Origin: Sipunculus nudus
Lineage: Eukaryota; Annelida; Sipuncula; Golfingiida; Sipunculidae
Direction: 5' to 3'
DNA: 64,000 nucleotides
Assembly (NCBI GenBank): GCA_026874595.1
Contig: CM049320.1
Location: 41,798,714-41,862,713 of the forward strand
Shown: positions 47,147-59,995 of the stretch, piece after piece
How positions within the stretch are numbered: the stretch's first letter is position 1
How the letters are laid out: the number at the start of each line of letters is the position of its first letter
The notes under the pieces: generated by a model
Database searches by the model: none
Seen by the model: only the letters and a program-made list of their open reading frames with translations
What the model was told of the DNA's origin: nothing
Made by a program: the position numbers and the translations under genes

Positions 47147-47250
47147 AAAAGGGTATACACAGAAAGTCGGTTCACTGCAAGTGGGATTCGAACCCACGAT
47201 CTTCCGATTTGGTTGCCTTAACCACTTAGCTACGCCGGATCCCCAAACCC
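47093..47250 (-). mobile_element. tRNA-headed SINE with (TA)n tail (copy S1)
   Basis: On the minus strand an A box TAGCTAAGTGG (47225-47235) and a perfect B box GGTTCGAATCC (47183-47193) are spaced as in a tRNA gene, and the T-stem GTGGG/CCCAC is perfect. The sequence then reads TGTGTATACCCTTTTCCA and ends in a (TA)n tract (47093-47144), which appears to be the SINE tail. A second, more diverged copy follows at 47405-47575. Upstream limits are unclear. Confidence 0.65.
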
Positions 47251-47404
47251 TCTGTGTTTTTGTACCAGCAAAGTGACATCATAGTCTCACCCACTACACG
47301 TGTAAGCACGGCGACTTTTGCATGCAGCAAGGAGAACTGATGGCTTTACAAGTTTTGTGGCATATATTATATATAGATGAATGAATAGCCATGCTGGTTC
47401 ATTG

Positions 47405-47575
47405 TTTATAGATGGAAAAGGTATACACAGAAAAGTAGATTCACTGCCATTGGGATTCAAACCCACGATCTTCCGATTTCCGGTACATCTGCCTTAACCC
47501 CTTACCGTGACGTCACTTCACTGGTTCCTATAAAAGTGTGCAAAGACATAGAGGTGTTGGGGATCAGGCATAGCC
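47405..47575 (-). mobile_element. tRNA-headed SINE, diverged (copy S2)
   Basis: Shares TGGAAAAGGTATACACAGAAA, cited here as GGAAAAGGTATACACAGAAA, and CCCACGATCTTCCGATTT with copy S1 in the same orientation, about 300 bp away. The B box is altered by one base (GGTTTGAATCC). There is no (TA)n tail next to it. Confidence 0.6.
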
Positions 47576-47911
47576 ATATATATATATACGGGTGTATGTG
47601 CGTATATTATATAGGGACACTATTGATGTAAAAATCTCCGATTTTTTTTTCAGGCATGCATATGAATAGCATATTAATACATTAAATGTAAAAGATATGA
47701 AATCAGTTTTCGGTCTTTTTAACACGAATTCTATTTTACAACACTTCAAAACCAATCAGTTAAAATGTTTTGGTCGGCATTTCCCATTCGTTTTGTGTGG
47801 GGAGGAGCTCAACATATAGGGTTTCTTGATTTCAAAGGCATAGGCTAATCCAGAGGGTGTACAGGGGCACGTGCCCCCCTTTAGCGTTCGTAATTTAATT
47901 CATTTTTATAT
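47576..47911. other. No gene; possible hAT-like end
   Basis: CAGGGGCACGTGCCCCCC near 47861 resembles a hAT-like terminus but has no partner nearby. Confidence 0.3.
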
Positions 47912-48440
47912 TGTTACAGGCAGGTGCTCTTTTTATTATGTGACACGGGCGTAACTCCTGTTGTGGCACTCGTGTCTGGCCGCGTATTACATTCCATTTT
48001 TAATCCGTACTGGTTAAACTCTCGTTGTCATGTTTAGCCTTGGGTTTTCACGCCTGGGCGAGATTACGTGTACACCATGGTATGTATAGATACACAGCGC
48101 TGTTTTTCTAGAGAATTCCTGAAACGCGTGCTTACTGTGTTGTGCAAGATCTTATAGACTGTTCGAGAAGTGGAAAATTCTCGGCTTGAGGTGTGAAAGT
48201 ATATAAAGGGGCTGTGTTTTAGAACGAGAGGGCAGAGAGCAGAGATGATTCCAGTGGACACAGAAGCGTGTGTCAGATTCTAGGACCTTATCCGACTAAT
48301 GCGGCAATTATACATTTTCAAAGACTTTCTCCTGGATTTTATGCATTTTGGACTTCAGTTTACTTTCTTGATTGTTGCAAGAGCTTTACACTGGACTGTC
48401 ATTCTCCGAGAGTATACATTTAAAGGACTTTATTTTAGTT
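47912..48440 (+). mobile_element. Partial LTR of the Gypsy-like family (copy 3)
   Basis: A fossil that starts TGTTACAGGCAGGTGCTC and aligns with 41288-41815, including the GTGTGACACGGGCGTAACTC-type stretch, a TATATAAAGG promoter-like box and the downstream GAGCTTTACA region. Only the first part of the LTR is present. Similar in age to copies 1 and 2. Confidence 0.75.
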
Positions 48441-51013
48441 TTTATTTTGCCTTTTTGCATACTTTATACTATTTATATACGGCCGATCATCTAACTTTTA
48501 CCATGGGTGTAATCAGATATAATTTTATCTCAAGCTGACCCCTTTCCTTATTCTCTCAAAGTAACCCTACTCTTTTATTTCAAGAGAACCAAAGCAATAC
48601 AAGTGACTGGAAACGCCCCTTGGTCAATGTACGCTCAGACCTTTACCCCATACCTTTCCGTATGGAAAAGCTCCTTCTCCCATACTATTGATAACTATTG
48701 CGTGTATACATTAATGTCTACGTTAGGTGGGCATACGTTATGGTCAGTTTACTTGCATATAAAATATAATTCAAAGTGTTCTGGAAGTATTCCCATTTTA
48801 TTTTTATATAACTTGGACAGATACACATATTTCGGCAAGGCAAAGTGTGGAAAATTCATGAACATGTGAAAGTATGGGTTTGCCGAAAAGGATACTTGCA
48901 CATTTTCAGCATCGTCATACTACAAGTCCGTGGTAGCCGTGAAAATCGCAGCTGCCACAGACCTAGTATGAAAATGATTTCAGGATCTTTTCGCAGTTTG
49001 TCCGAACCGTACAAGGTTTGCACAAATATGGTTTACGGAATAATAATGATATAGTTTTTTTAAGACTGCGGTCCCGATGAATTTTAGATTTGGATGTGGA
49101 GGAAAGTATCAAAATAGAGGAGGACATTGAAAGGATGGGTTTGTGTGGGTGGGGGGTGGACATATTTAGTTATGCAATAAGCAAAATTTTTTTTAAACAA
49201 ACGCTTCATTCTTATTTCAGGGTTGAGTATCTCTATTGTCCAATCTTCTTGTTCTTTATTCTATATATATTTCACCAACCTTTCCTGCCGCTTTGCTTCG
49301 AGAATATATGTGTTTAAATGTTTAATTTTATTTGTCGTATGTACGAAGATTCAGTAACTATACTATTTAAATATTTGTCGCATTGGTAAGATTTAATAAC
49401 TATGATTTTAATTGTGTTTTGTATTAATATATAGGAACATATTCATAGTTAGATCATTATGAAGTGGAATTTCATGCAATTTTTTTTTATGTTTTATAGT
49501 TATTTTAATTAAGTGTATTTTTAACAATTAAAGTGTTTCAGCGATTCATTTCTATTCCAATGGCCGCTAAATATTTATGGATACAAAAATGGTTTATATT
49601 TGAATCATTTGTATTTGAAGGATCTCAAAATTATTACATTTTGATGTAGAAATGTCTAGCTTCGCCTTTAAAGAGTTTCTAGTAAAATCTTCTTGGCAAC
49701 CTTAAATAAAGTCGCTGTTACCTATTTTTCATTTGTCATTTTACCAATTTTCAAGGTTACTTAACACATATTTTTCACCAGATCAGAACATTAATAATTA
49801 TTACCTGCATCACCTGTATGTCTAATTTAGCTGAGCGTCATGAACCATGGGTCACATGTTAATACTTATTTTTTAAAATCATTTGTAAAAATCATAAAAA
49901 AAAATTCAAATTGAAATTTAAGAAGAAGAGAAGATAAAAGATGAACATGAAACCGCCTGCATTTTTTGTATATTTTTGTATGACTTCATTTTCAAATGCA
50001 CATTTGTAGTCAGATTGTTTTTGATATATTTGAAACATTCATACCAACATCAGAATATCAGATACAAGATATTCTGAGGATTCCAAATCTGTATTTATTA
50101 TTGGAGCTGAAAATTAATTTTAAAACTAAATTGAAGCAGGGTAATTTAACTAAACTAAGACTTAAACTCAGTTCACGTTTGTGTGACCAAGGCACTTCAA
50201 CCGTGTAACATGTATAAATAGAAAAATAAAAAAAAAAATAATAGTAATAATACGAATGCGTGTGACGTCATCTGAAATAGGAGCATACACCAAGAGTTCT
50301 TTGTTTGTTGAACACAGAGAGTCTCCTTTCTTTAAAAAATACATATTTAATCTGTATTCAAAGAATGCTATAGACTTAAATGAAAAGAAATGTTTTAGCC
50401 TTTCCCTAAGAGCAACCTCTACAGGTGGCGGCATCCTCTCGTTGGAGTGCATTGGAAAATGAAAGTGATTATCAGTAACTGCCGCGATTTACATTTATTT
50501 TCTTGAAAGTAAAAGAAATAATTGGGCTACTTTATGTCAATATATAGTAGCCACATCCATAATCCCAGGTGCGGCCGCCGCTGCATGTTCCTCAAACTTC
50601 ATGTTCAGTGGGGAAACTGCTGAGAAAATACAAGACTGAAACAGCAGAAGAAAGACTGCTATAACTAGGAAATAGGCGCGGCATTATTCCGGCATAGGAA
50701 GCAGTGTTCTCTTTACGGGGCGTTTGTTTCGTATTACTCCTATTAAACTTGGACTCCCTGGTGGAAAATTGAGTCTTTTGAAACTTTAGAAACCTAAAGA
50801 GGAAGACATTTTGGTAAAGTTTTTTGTACTCACCGTGATAAGGTCACGTGGGGTAAATGGCCCCCAAAGAAGGAAAAAGAACAGGCTCTTATCACATTGT
50901 TTGTAAGTGCAGCCACAAACAAACACCAAATGGTCTAAACTGTCATTATATCATCTGTACGTAGAAGAAACTTCACGGCGATAGCTGACTCTGGATTCAG
51001 TCAGGAGACTCTC
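48441..51013. other. No recognised gene
   Basis: AT-rich. Short frames (66-94 codons) at 48603-49317 and 49996-50462 overlap on both strands without recognisable domains. Confidence 0.5.
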
Positions 51014-51021
51014 ATTAAAGG

Positions 51022-51927
51022 TAGTGGTGGGCCGATCATCGAGTTTTATCGAAGGTCAGTCGCTTTGCTGCAACTTTCAAGCGCTCGATTACCAAAGACA
51101 ACAATCGATTATGGGGGCTTCTTGCCTGCCCATCTCAAATATTAAATAAATAATAAAGAGATGGACCATATATTGCGAAAGACGCTAGGAAAATGTGAGA
51201 TAAGTAGTAGTTTTAAGGAAATGACCCAGAAAAGCAACAAATTTAACCGAAATCTACAGTAATAGCAATTCAAGCACATGTGATCAGAACAAGCATAGAA
51301 CAGTCTTTTTAACTGTCTTTGTATATTTATTTCATTTTTTTTTTCATATAATCAAGCTGATAACTGAAAATCAAACAAATGTGACCTAGTTTTCAAACCA
51401 AAAACAAATAAAAAATAATTACCCTGGCCTTTAACGTTACACAAATAGATCATACGTTATTACTTTTTTTAGCTTTCAACTACTTTTCATTAACTTTTAC
51501 ACACTAGAATAATAAGGGCCTGTAATTTTTCTATCAACCCTGTGAAACCAGTGTACATGTCGGCAGTCGTCATACCTGCTATAAATTTTATGTCCTAGTT
51601 GTTGATGAAATCAAATCAATACGCGGTAGTATGAGGGCCAGCAATAAAGTAGAAGTCCTGGATTGTGGTTAATTCCTGATTATTATAATTTATTAAAATG
51701 ATACTTTGTAAAGCATGTCTTAGAAATAAGAGGAAAATATAAAAAAATGGCAAAAACTTCTATTGTTAAGGTAGAATTACTAAGACATGCAGGCTAGGTT
51801 AAGAAAGTAGTTTCACATATAATTGCATATTTCTTTACATTTGTCTGAACCTTTTTAATAATCGATCATCGATCGGTTTGCTTAAACCAATGATTGATTA
51901 TGAAAAAGAAACCGACTCCCACCACTA
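51022..51927. mobile_element. hAT-type non-autonomous DNA element
   Basis: Ends are TAGTGGTGGG and CCCACCACTA (10-bp perfect inverted repeats). The 8-bp ATTAAAGG at 51014-51021 is repeated exactly at 51928-51935, the duplication length typical of hAT transposases. ATCGAT-rich words lie inside both ends (51035-51115 and 51862-51900). The 906-bp interior has no open frame of note, so it would depend on a transposase supplied elsewhere. Confidence 0.85.
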
Positions 51928-52032
51928 ATTAAAGGCCTTCATATATTGGAACAACAAAGCATATAGTCATAATCAATATTTTTCTTTAAACTTGGGCGGT
52001 CTATAATATCATCTTTTTCCTTTTATTTTAAG

Positions 52033-52612
52033 CCAAAATTCCAACAATCTGTGAACAAGACGGAGAATGAGAAATCAGAGACGGAGACCGAGAACAATGA
52101 GTCCGTGAACAATGACCGTGACCAAGGAATCCGTGACCAAGGGATCCGTGACAAAGGGATCCAGCACAATGACCGAGACCAAGGGATCCGAAACCAATGG
52201 ATCCGAGACTTAGACCGAGACCAAGGGATCCGAGAAAAAGAAGGAGAACAAGGTATCCGAAACAAAGACCGAGGCCAAGGGATCCGAGACCAAGACAGAA
52301 AACAAGGGATCCGTGAACAAGACGGAGAATGAGGGATCAGAGACGAAGACAGAGAACAAAGAGTCCGTGAACAAGACCGTGACCAAGGGAACCGAGAAAA
52401 AGAAGGAGAACAAGGAATCTGGAAGACCAAGACCAAGGGATCCTAAAACAAAGACCGAGGCCAAGGGTTCCGAAACAAAGACCGAGGCCAAAGGATCTGA
52501 GACCAAGCGATCCGGAAACAAGACCACGGCACCAAGGAACAAGACCGAGACAAAGGGACCCGAAGCAGAAAAATCCCCTGATTTTAGAACAGTTAGTGTA
52601 ACTGAAAAATAG
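52033..52612 (+). pseudogene. K/E/T-rich 27-bp repeat, possible decayed terminal exon
   Basis: A polypyrimidine tract ending TTCCTTTTATTTTAAG (AG at 52031-52032) looks like a 3' splice site. The frame entered at 52033 gives KFQQSVNKTENEKSETETEN, then repeats. From about 52110 the best-conserved register reads 9-residue units such as ETKTEAKGS (27 bp) and closes with SPDFRTVSVTEK before a stop at 52610-52612. AATAAA follows at about 52626. This layout suggests a last coding exon plus poly(A) signal. Against this, the register changes near 52110 and a TAG lies at 52211 in the repeat register, so it is a decayed exon, a frame-shifted assembly, or a minisatellite that is open by chance. No homologue is recognised. 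Confidence 0.35.
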
Positions 52613-54789
52613 CAGTTCTTTCATAATAAAAAAATACTGCTTCTGGCGAAAATGGCAACAAAAAACAGTGCCAGATTATAACCTCTGTTGTTTAGGAAAT
52701 AGATATGATTCCCTTTTGGAAGAATCCATTGCTTAATCTGTAAACGGAGGGCTAAAAATAGACCAAGACCAAAACCGAAACCAGGCCGGTTCAAAGACCT
52801 TAATCACTGTGCCAGTGGTTTCAAACATTCTGAATCATAAAAATTACAACAAAAGCGTAATATGCACTGCAAAGTGACAGTAGTCATCTGAACTACTCCG
52901 CAAATAAGCCTTAAATTTCAGGGTTTGGTCTCAATTTATAAGTTTTTAATTGTTTAATCGTAGGTCAAGCACATATCCGTGTTCAGGTTACTATCTTAAC
53001 GGTATTAAAACATCTTTCATCTCCAATTTTACGAAGTAAATCAGGGTTTATATAAACAAAAGTGAAACATAACAGTTTTCATATGGTTGGCACGTTTCGA
53101 GACATAAGCCTATGTATATTGCACATTTCCTATTTAAATATGTATTACCGATGGGTATGATTAACTACCAAAAAAATAAACGTTTGGTAATATATGATAG
53201 GTGATATTTAATATCTTTACTAAAGTTCAAACTTTTTTTTGTAAAACTAAACATTATTTTTAAATTTCATGCCAATGCTGAATCAGTGTCAACAGCAGAT
53301 TGTACATTAATTTTGTATTTCAATTCGTATAACCGGAATGCAGTTTTTATTGAAGTTTTTCTTTTGTTTGCTAAAAGAATCGTTATCTGTATTACAATTG
53401 ACTGTGCTGCAAATTGACCCTTTGTAACGCAATGACACCCCGGAAAAGATTTTTCCCGATTAAAATATTTGTTAAGAATATTTCTTTCAAATTCAAACAC
53501 TAAAATGACAGCTTGGTAACAAATACAAACTAAAAACGTTACATGCATAAGCACTTAAGCTCGTGAATGGGCTGTCGTAGAGCCATCAATAAGGAACTAC
53601 GCTCTCTGTATCCAGTGACTGAACTGGACACCATAATAATGAACGGATGGTATCACAGTTTTTTTAGATAACTTAACGACATGCCAGTGAGAACAGTCAG
53701 AGTACAGTGAATGTGAGTAAGATAAATATTATTTTTTTTCATACGCACTTGGATTTAATTTTTTAATTCCCCTAGTGTACCCGTATTACCCCTGCCTTCT
53801 TCAGTGCAGTGTTAGTTTGTCTGGGTTAAAGACCTGAGCTGGCGTTTTGACACGATTCAAGCGGCTGATGGGACGCCAGTGAGGTTTACGAGAGGAGTAT
53901 ATAGATACGTGATGATGAAGTGGGCGCGTCCATGGATAGACATGATAAATGTCGCGGCCTATCACGGAGGTTCCTGATTGAATGGTGTACATCATGTCAA
54001 ATCAAGGCGGTCCCTGGGAACCTGCCATATAAATCCACACAATCAATATTGCCCTTGGCTGGTCAGTGGATGCCTGCCAGTCAGTCCTTCAATATTTCTG
54101 GTTGATCGGTCTGGCCTTTTGATCGCTTGCCCGCTGACCCGTCTAAAGTAAAGATTTTACACATATGTTATGACTTGGTGTACCAGACGCGTCTATGGTG
54201 TTCAGAACTGGGTATGGTTTACTTTCCTCAAAATATAAACCATCAGTACTCATGTTTTATATCCCACATATGATCGCGGAATATATTTTAATGGAATTTT
54301 ATAACTGTACAAATTTGTAATCAAGCGTTCCATGTCAGGATAAAATGATGACTATAGGACAAATCCTATACAACAATTGAAGTCTTAGGGATCAGTGTCA
54401 TCAGAGACACAGGTTTCTTAAATTTTAGGTTGAACCATTACTGCTAGACCTTGAGTTTGTGTTCACTTTATTTATACAGGGCAAATATTATGAATGAACA
54501 CACGATGAAAATATAATAAAAAAATATATAATTATTACAGAAATATAACAATGTCTACAAACTCATACCAAAGGCAATTTTATGGTGTACACCCTTTAAG
54601 TGAGCGATCAATTATTAATGCATGAGCATAAAAGGGATTTTCAGTCTGTAATGGAAAAGAATATTTAAATTATAGAACCGCTCGAACCTAGGAGTACAAT
54701 TGCACATTTTCCCATTTATAGCTGCACAAATAGGGGTCAACTACACGTTTTGGTTTCTTAAGATTTTCTGTTTTGAATCCTTCATCCTA
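52613..54789. other. No recognised gene
   Basis: AT-rich. Minus frame of 95 codons at 53267-53554 and overlapping frames at 53801-54105 have no recognisable domains. Confidence 0.5.
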
Positions 54790-55015
54790 GATCTCGATCT
54801 TCTTACGCCTTGTATATTAAATAAAGTTGCTGCTGTAAAGTCAGCCCTACGCTGCTGGCACAGCAGTTTTACACCCCAGTCGTCCAAGTCATCCTTTCGT
54901 GTAACCGCTGCTTGTAATGGAAAGGTTTTCTGGGTAGGAACACCAGGGAGTGCACAGGGCAAAGAATTGTCATCAGACCACTGAAAGCGTGTAATTGCAT
55001 TGTGCTTCAAGACCA
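54790..55015 (+). repeat. Unclassified SINE-like repeat (copy Y2)
   Basis: Aligns with 9175-9350 over about 130 bp in the same orientation. The 91-94-codon frames on both strands here are not conserved in copy Y1 and are treated as chance. Confidence 0.5.
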
Positions 55016-57699
55016 AATTTTAAACACACGACACCCGCTCTCATTGGTTTGATTTCACTAGGTCACAAGCTGTCTTTGGTTTGATTCTTGGCCCTATAAC
55101 GGTTTTTATCAGACCAACGACAGCAGTTTAAAATTTGGGCTGGATACACAATATACAATTCTGTATCGCGTATCCGGTCCTATTTTCTTGTGATAAAGGG
55201 TATCGTGTATCAAACTAACTTAATAATGAATTTTCAAATTATGATTTGATTAAAAAAATACACTTCCCCTGGATTGAAATGTGTAGGATTTAATATTATT
55301 TACAAATGAATTTTGGATTGATTTTTATTTAGGGGTTTTTAGCAGGGAAGCTACTTTAATTGGCTGTGCAGAGATCACGTGATGCTTACACGGTAGGTTA
55401 TACATGATAGCCGTCGAACGAACGCTTATATTATAGTTGACAAAAAGAACTTAAGTAACTCATATCTACACCTTACCGACAGACTCGCGGCTGCGCCAAC
55501 CTATGGTTTTAAACCCCGTCCCCACACGCCTCATAAGTGTCAGTTTTCCAGGTATTTATGGAAGAAGTCATGAGTCCTTTCCTCTTGGAGATAATTAAAG
55601 AAAGAGGTTAGGACGAGGTTTACATAAACTGTCGACGGGTAATTTCTAAAACTTAAATTAGTGTCCCAGGGAAACCCATTATTCCAATCTACAAAAAAAA
55701 GCTTGCTTGACATGAAATTTGAAAGGGTGTTTTGTCCTTGTTAGTAAGGCATGTAAACCTTAACATGGTAGTCATTATAAACCACATTTACACCAGAAAG
55801 GATGTTTATTCTTTTTTATACAGTTTATACAGAAAAACATTAGGAAGTTATAAAGCTTGTAGGAGCAATATATGCAAACCTTAAATACTGCTTTTATTTA
55901 ATGAACCATTTCATCGCCCATATATTTTTAATTATCTGGATCAATTTACATAAGTAATATAGACTATACTTTAATATACTATGTATTTGTTTACAATATG
56001 CAAATTGGTTTTAAATAATTCAAGAAAAAAAGAAATTCGACCCAAAATATACATGATCTATTTTTAATAAAAATTAAATTAACTATTTAGGGTTATTTAT
56101 AAAAAATGATAATTAGGGTATTAAGGCTAAACTCTTCACCAGATCGGTATAAATGACAGAGCTTATCATGTGATACACATTAACTTTGTGTCCAACTAAT
56201 TAACCCACACTAATTAACTCTGCACTGAAAAGTTAATTGACTCATCAATACAGAGACATTGCAAGGTGTTTTGCATAACACCAAATAAGATTTATGTTTG
56301 GTTTACTGGGGGTAACTTCATGTATTCAAAATACGACTCTTACATATTTTTATAAAAAAAAAAACTTCACACCCGAAGGATATGGTAAAGCAAAGATAAT
56401 AGTTTTCATGTGTATCATGCTAGGGATATAATTTGTCTGGAAAAGTTTTAGTATAAAATGGATGAAAAAACCTTAAACCTCATTTTGATTATGTTTCAAT
56501 GGTAGAGTCTTTAAATTTACTTGTAAGTTTGGATGTGACCAATATTTGATATTTTTATTTAAAAATATATTTTCCCTTACGCTTGTGTTTACAAAGATCT
56601 TGGGTGGAATGGGAAATAAATATTCCAAGAGGGTGTGGTACCGATTAGCCGTGGTTAAATATAAAAGGAAAATAAATTGCCTGGATCCTGTCTAACGTGA
56701 TTAATTGCCCGGAGGAGGGTGGGTCAGGTGTCTGAGTCGTTTGAGATGTAGTAACAGATGAGGTCTCAATTTGGTAATGATAAAAACACGTTGCCGGTAG
56801 TGAACAGTTTCTTCCTATAGCAAAACACGTTGACCAATTTTAAAAAAAGATACAGAGAACCTGTCAAAACTATCTGATGCAATACTACACGAGTTGATGA
56901 GAAGCCACGCTTACTTACAGAGCCTGTCACAAGAAGAGTGCGCAGTTTGGTACCGTTTTATGGCTTCTTCCGACCCAGGTTTCAAAAATAGCTGCCTGGA
57001 AGTGTCATGGATATAGATACGACTGTAACACTACTACACAGACCACAACTCAGTATTCTAGAACAAGCCGACCATACATGTCTGTGTTTTCTGCGAATGG
57101 TTTTCTGTCATTGCGGTTGATTAAAATACTAAATTAACATATTTTATGAATGAATGTATGGCATAAGGCAGTGTTCCTAAATGTGTATGCTTTACATGGT
57201 TTACTTTAGTGTATTGAAGAATGGAGCCTACCGGTTTAAATATTGTCCCTTACTGGAAAGCAGTACAGGCAGTGCCCATTAAGAAGCCCTGATTACGTTG
57301 GGATATAAGAGACATTGGCAGGCTCGAATTTAATAGCATCTAATAAAACAAAACAAAAAGTTTTCGCTTTGAACTTTGCTAAACAGTTTGTTCCACACAA
57401 GTATGGTTGAAAAAAATGTTGTTGTAATATTAATAGCTAAATATTGTATAAACCTGACCGAGATGTTGTTTCTGAAAAGCAAACCAAAAGAGCAAGTGCA
57501 TTCCAATCATTTAGTTCCTTAATTTTGGAACATGAATATGCATTGTTTTAGCCCAGGTATGCCCTTGATTTTGATCCTAACAAATCAAATGAAATAAAAG
57601 TAAAATGTGTCTTCTTCTTCTGCTTCTTCCTTTCATGACTCCGCTTTCAATGCGAGGGCTTTTCAGTTTGGTCAACACTGGGCACTGAGTCAGTGATGT
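55016..57699. other. No recognised feature
   Basis: Long AT-rich stretch without open frames of note, recognised repeats or microsatellites. Confidence 0.6.
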
Positions 57700-58925
57700 G
57701 ACCACCGTTTGACAATTATTTTATGGGTTACAGGTATGTTGATTTATATACATCCAAAAATATCTTCCATTATAACCATGGTTTCAAAAGTTTGGCAAAG
57801 TTATGTGTTTTATGATTTTTTTTCCTATAGAAGCCCCACAACTCAATTATGATTCGGGTGTGTTGGTGGTGTTAAGATCCGTTGTCTGTAGGGACGGTGA
57901 AACATGACAAAATATCAGCAGTACATCTTTAGATTGAAAACAAACTAGAATCTGTAGTCAGGGCGTAGAGACCTCCACCAGAATCTCCCTTTAATATCAG
58001 TCATGTGTTCACGTGTATGCGTTTCACGTGTGAACACTGTCGTGCTTCAGTAACACGAGTTCACCTTGCGAGTGACAGAACAAATTAATACGAATGGGTG
58101 GCTTCGACACGGGGACAAAGTAATGTTCCTTTGTCATAATGGTTTATAAGAAAATACATATTGTGGTGATTCTCATTACCTCCAAAATGAAATGGACTAT
58201 TGATATGTCTTTACCCTAACCCTCTACAACTGTTCAGCAAAACTTTTTTCGCCTGTCACACTTTTTCAGGAGGCGACCTGTAATCCCCACTGACCCCCAT
58301 TTCCATTAAATCGCCTGTTAAGGAATTTTACTCTGTCAATAGGAAGTAACGCTTTTAAATTCAAGCGCGGAACACATGTCGACCTGACTCTTTTAATAGG
58401 GAGCACTTTTCTGTTAAGTGGACACAAAGAGCTGAGACCTTTTACACGATCACCGTTTTATAGGTTTACAGGTATGTTGATTTTTATACATTCAGAAGTA
58501 TCTTTCCATGATAACCATGGTTTTAATAGTTCGGTCGATCTATGGGTTGTTTGAAAAAAAAGTTATTTTAAAAAGAAGGCGGGGGGGGGGGGATGCACAC
58601 ACTTCTTAGGGCCCCAATCTCTGGGGGACTTTAAACCCCCGCTAGTATCTACTAATAAGTCGTTCGTTCATACGTGCACGTTTAATATAAAACATTGTCA
58701 TGGTTCCGAAACACGGGTTCACCATGCGAGTGGCAGAACAACTCCATACGAATGGGCGGCTTCTACTCGGGGAAAAAGGAATAGCCCCTTATAATTATTC
58801 CTTTGTGGAACTGTGATTATTGCACTTAAGAAAAAAATATACATTATGGTGATTCCGGGATCGATTACGGATGCAGTTTTACTCTACCCCTCTACAAATT
58901 TTCAGCAAAATCTGTATATTACATT
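57700..58925. repeat. Old diverged tandem duplication (about 0.7 kb units)
   Basis: 57725-57800 matches 58460-58535 (CAGGTATGTTGATTT, ATAACCATGGTTT) and 58050-58250 matches 58705-58920 (GCGAGTG.CAGAACAA, TACGAATGGG.GGCTTC, CCCTCTACAA, TTCAGCAAAA). Offsets fall from about 738 to about 658 bp, so there are indels. Roughly 20-25 percent diverged. A G run of about 12 lies at 58578-58590. Confidence 0.7.
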
Positions 58926-59779
58926 TTTGTTTAATTTGCTGAAAGACAATGCAACGAACCAAGGCTGAAGTGGTTTCTTTGCTAAATGCTTTCATCGATA
59001 TATATCAACCTGCTTTCTTTTTATCTGGAAGAGTTGTCAGTTTTGCATCAGACCTGCTTATTCCATGACGATTTACAGTACTTAAACCAAACATTTAATA
59101 TTGTTCGAATATATTTTACTCGGCCTATCTTTTTCATATTGGCAGCTTTTCGTTTCGCGTACAAGAGACATCAACGAAATGTGTATGTGTATACAAATAA
59201 CGCATGTGTCTGTTAACATGCCTTAGACTATACCCTCAACTGGCTACATTGAATAAACATCGTGTTTCACGATGTCGCCTGAGCTTCAATACAAAGCACC
59301 TTTCATATAATTTCACGGTAGCATGCTTCTTTATACAATCGTTATATCTACGATATTTCCCAGGCAATGAAGCTGTCGGACCAATGTTGTTTATCGGAAA
59401 AAAACTTCTCACTTAATATTCGTACACCCTGTATATGCCTCACGTCTCTTCCCAAAATTCATTTTTTGTGTAGAATAGAATAGAATAATTTTTCTTTCTG
59501 TGTTGATATTTTGGGGGAGGGTGTTCCTGGAGAATTCTAGCAGAAGTAATCTTTATATCATATAAGTGAGAAACATGACAAAACTTCCTGCAAAAACCTT
59601 AGGATTAAAATATGCGTCGTTTAGTCCCTATCAGCTCATTACAAAAATATGCATCAGACAGAGCCGTGGATTTTCCACGGGTGCAGCTAGTAATTATTTG
59701 TCATTCAGCCGGGGCCCACTAGATTATGTAGATCGTACTCGTGAGAAACGTGGGTTGTTATAAACAGACAATCCTTCTG
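58926..59779. other. No gene; fragment of a widespread repeat end
   Basis: GCCGTGGATTTTCCACGGGT near 59663 is a short palindrome of a kind often seen at the end of dispersed invertebrate repeats. Otherwise chance frames (65-76 codons) only. Confidence 0.4.
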
Positions 59780-59995
59780 ACGTCTGTAGGGGTGGAGAAG
59801 ACCAGAGAATCCGGAGAGAACCACCGGCCTTGGATGGCAACTACAACCCACTCACATAGCCAGGCCAAGGATCGAACCAGGGTCGCCAGTGGAGAAAGCC
59901 GAGCGTTTTTTCACTCCACTGTCCAGGCCCAGAGTATCTCAACCGCCAGAGACTACCAAACGCTACCATCCGAGCCATGGAGAGTGCCTCGTATA
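59780..59995 (-). mobile_element. SINE (family W, copy 2)
   Basis: On the minus strand the head reads GAGGCACTCTCCATGGCTCG and GATGGTAGCG, followed by a B box-like CCTGGTTCGATCCTTGG, then the body with GGTGGTTCTCTCCGGATTCT, a stretch I recognise from SINEs of several marine invertebrates. A rearranged relative lies at 30536-30660. No target duplication was identified. Confidence 0.55.

Noticed and set aside
47165-47240. Functional tRNA gene on the minus strand
   Set aside because: Head of a SINE: the T-stem is perfect, but it is linked to a repeat body and (TA)n tail and is repeated in diverged form 300 bp away.
21527-48440. One large LTR element spanning the LTR copies
   Set aside because: The copies differ in orientation and are about 20 percent diverged, and at least two have their own 4-bp duplications, so they are separate remnants.
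52023-52624. Long minus-strand frames (SRIPWSRS and PLASVFVS types)
   Set aside because: Antisense translations of the 27-bp repeat; splice acceptor and poly(A) signals favour the plus strand.
54700-55016. Paired 91-94-codon frames on opposite strands
   Set aside because: They overlap the Y2 repeat; the related copy at 9175-9350 does not keep the frame.
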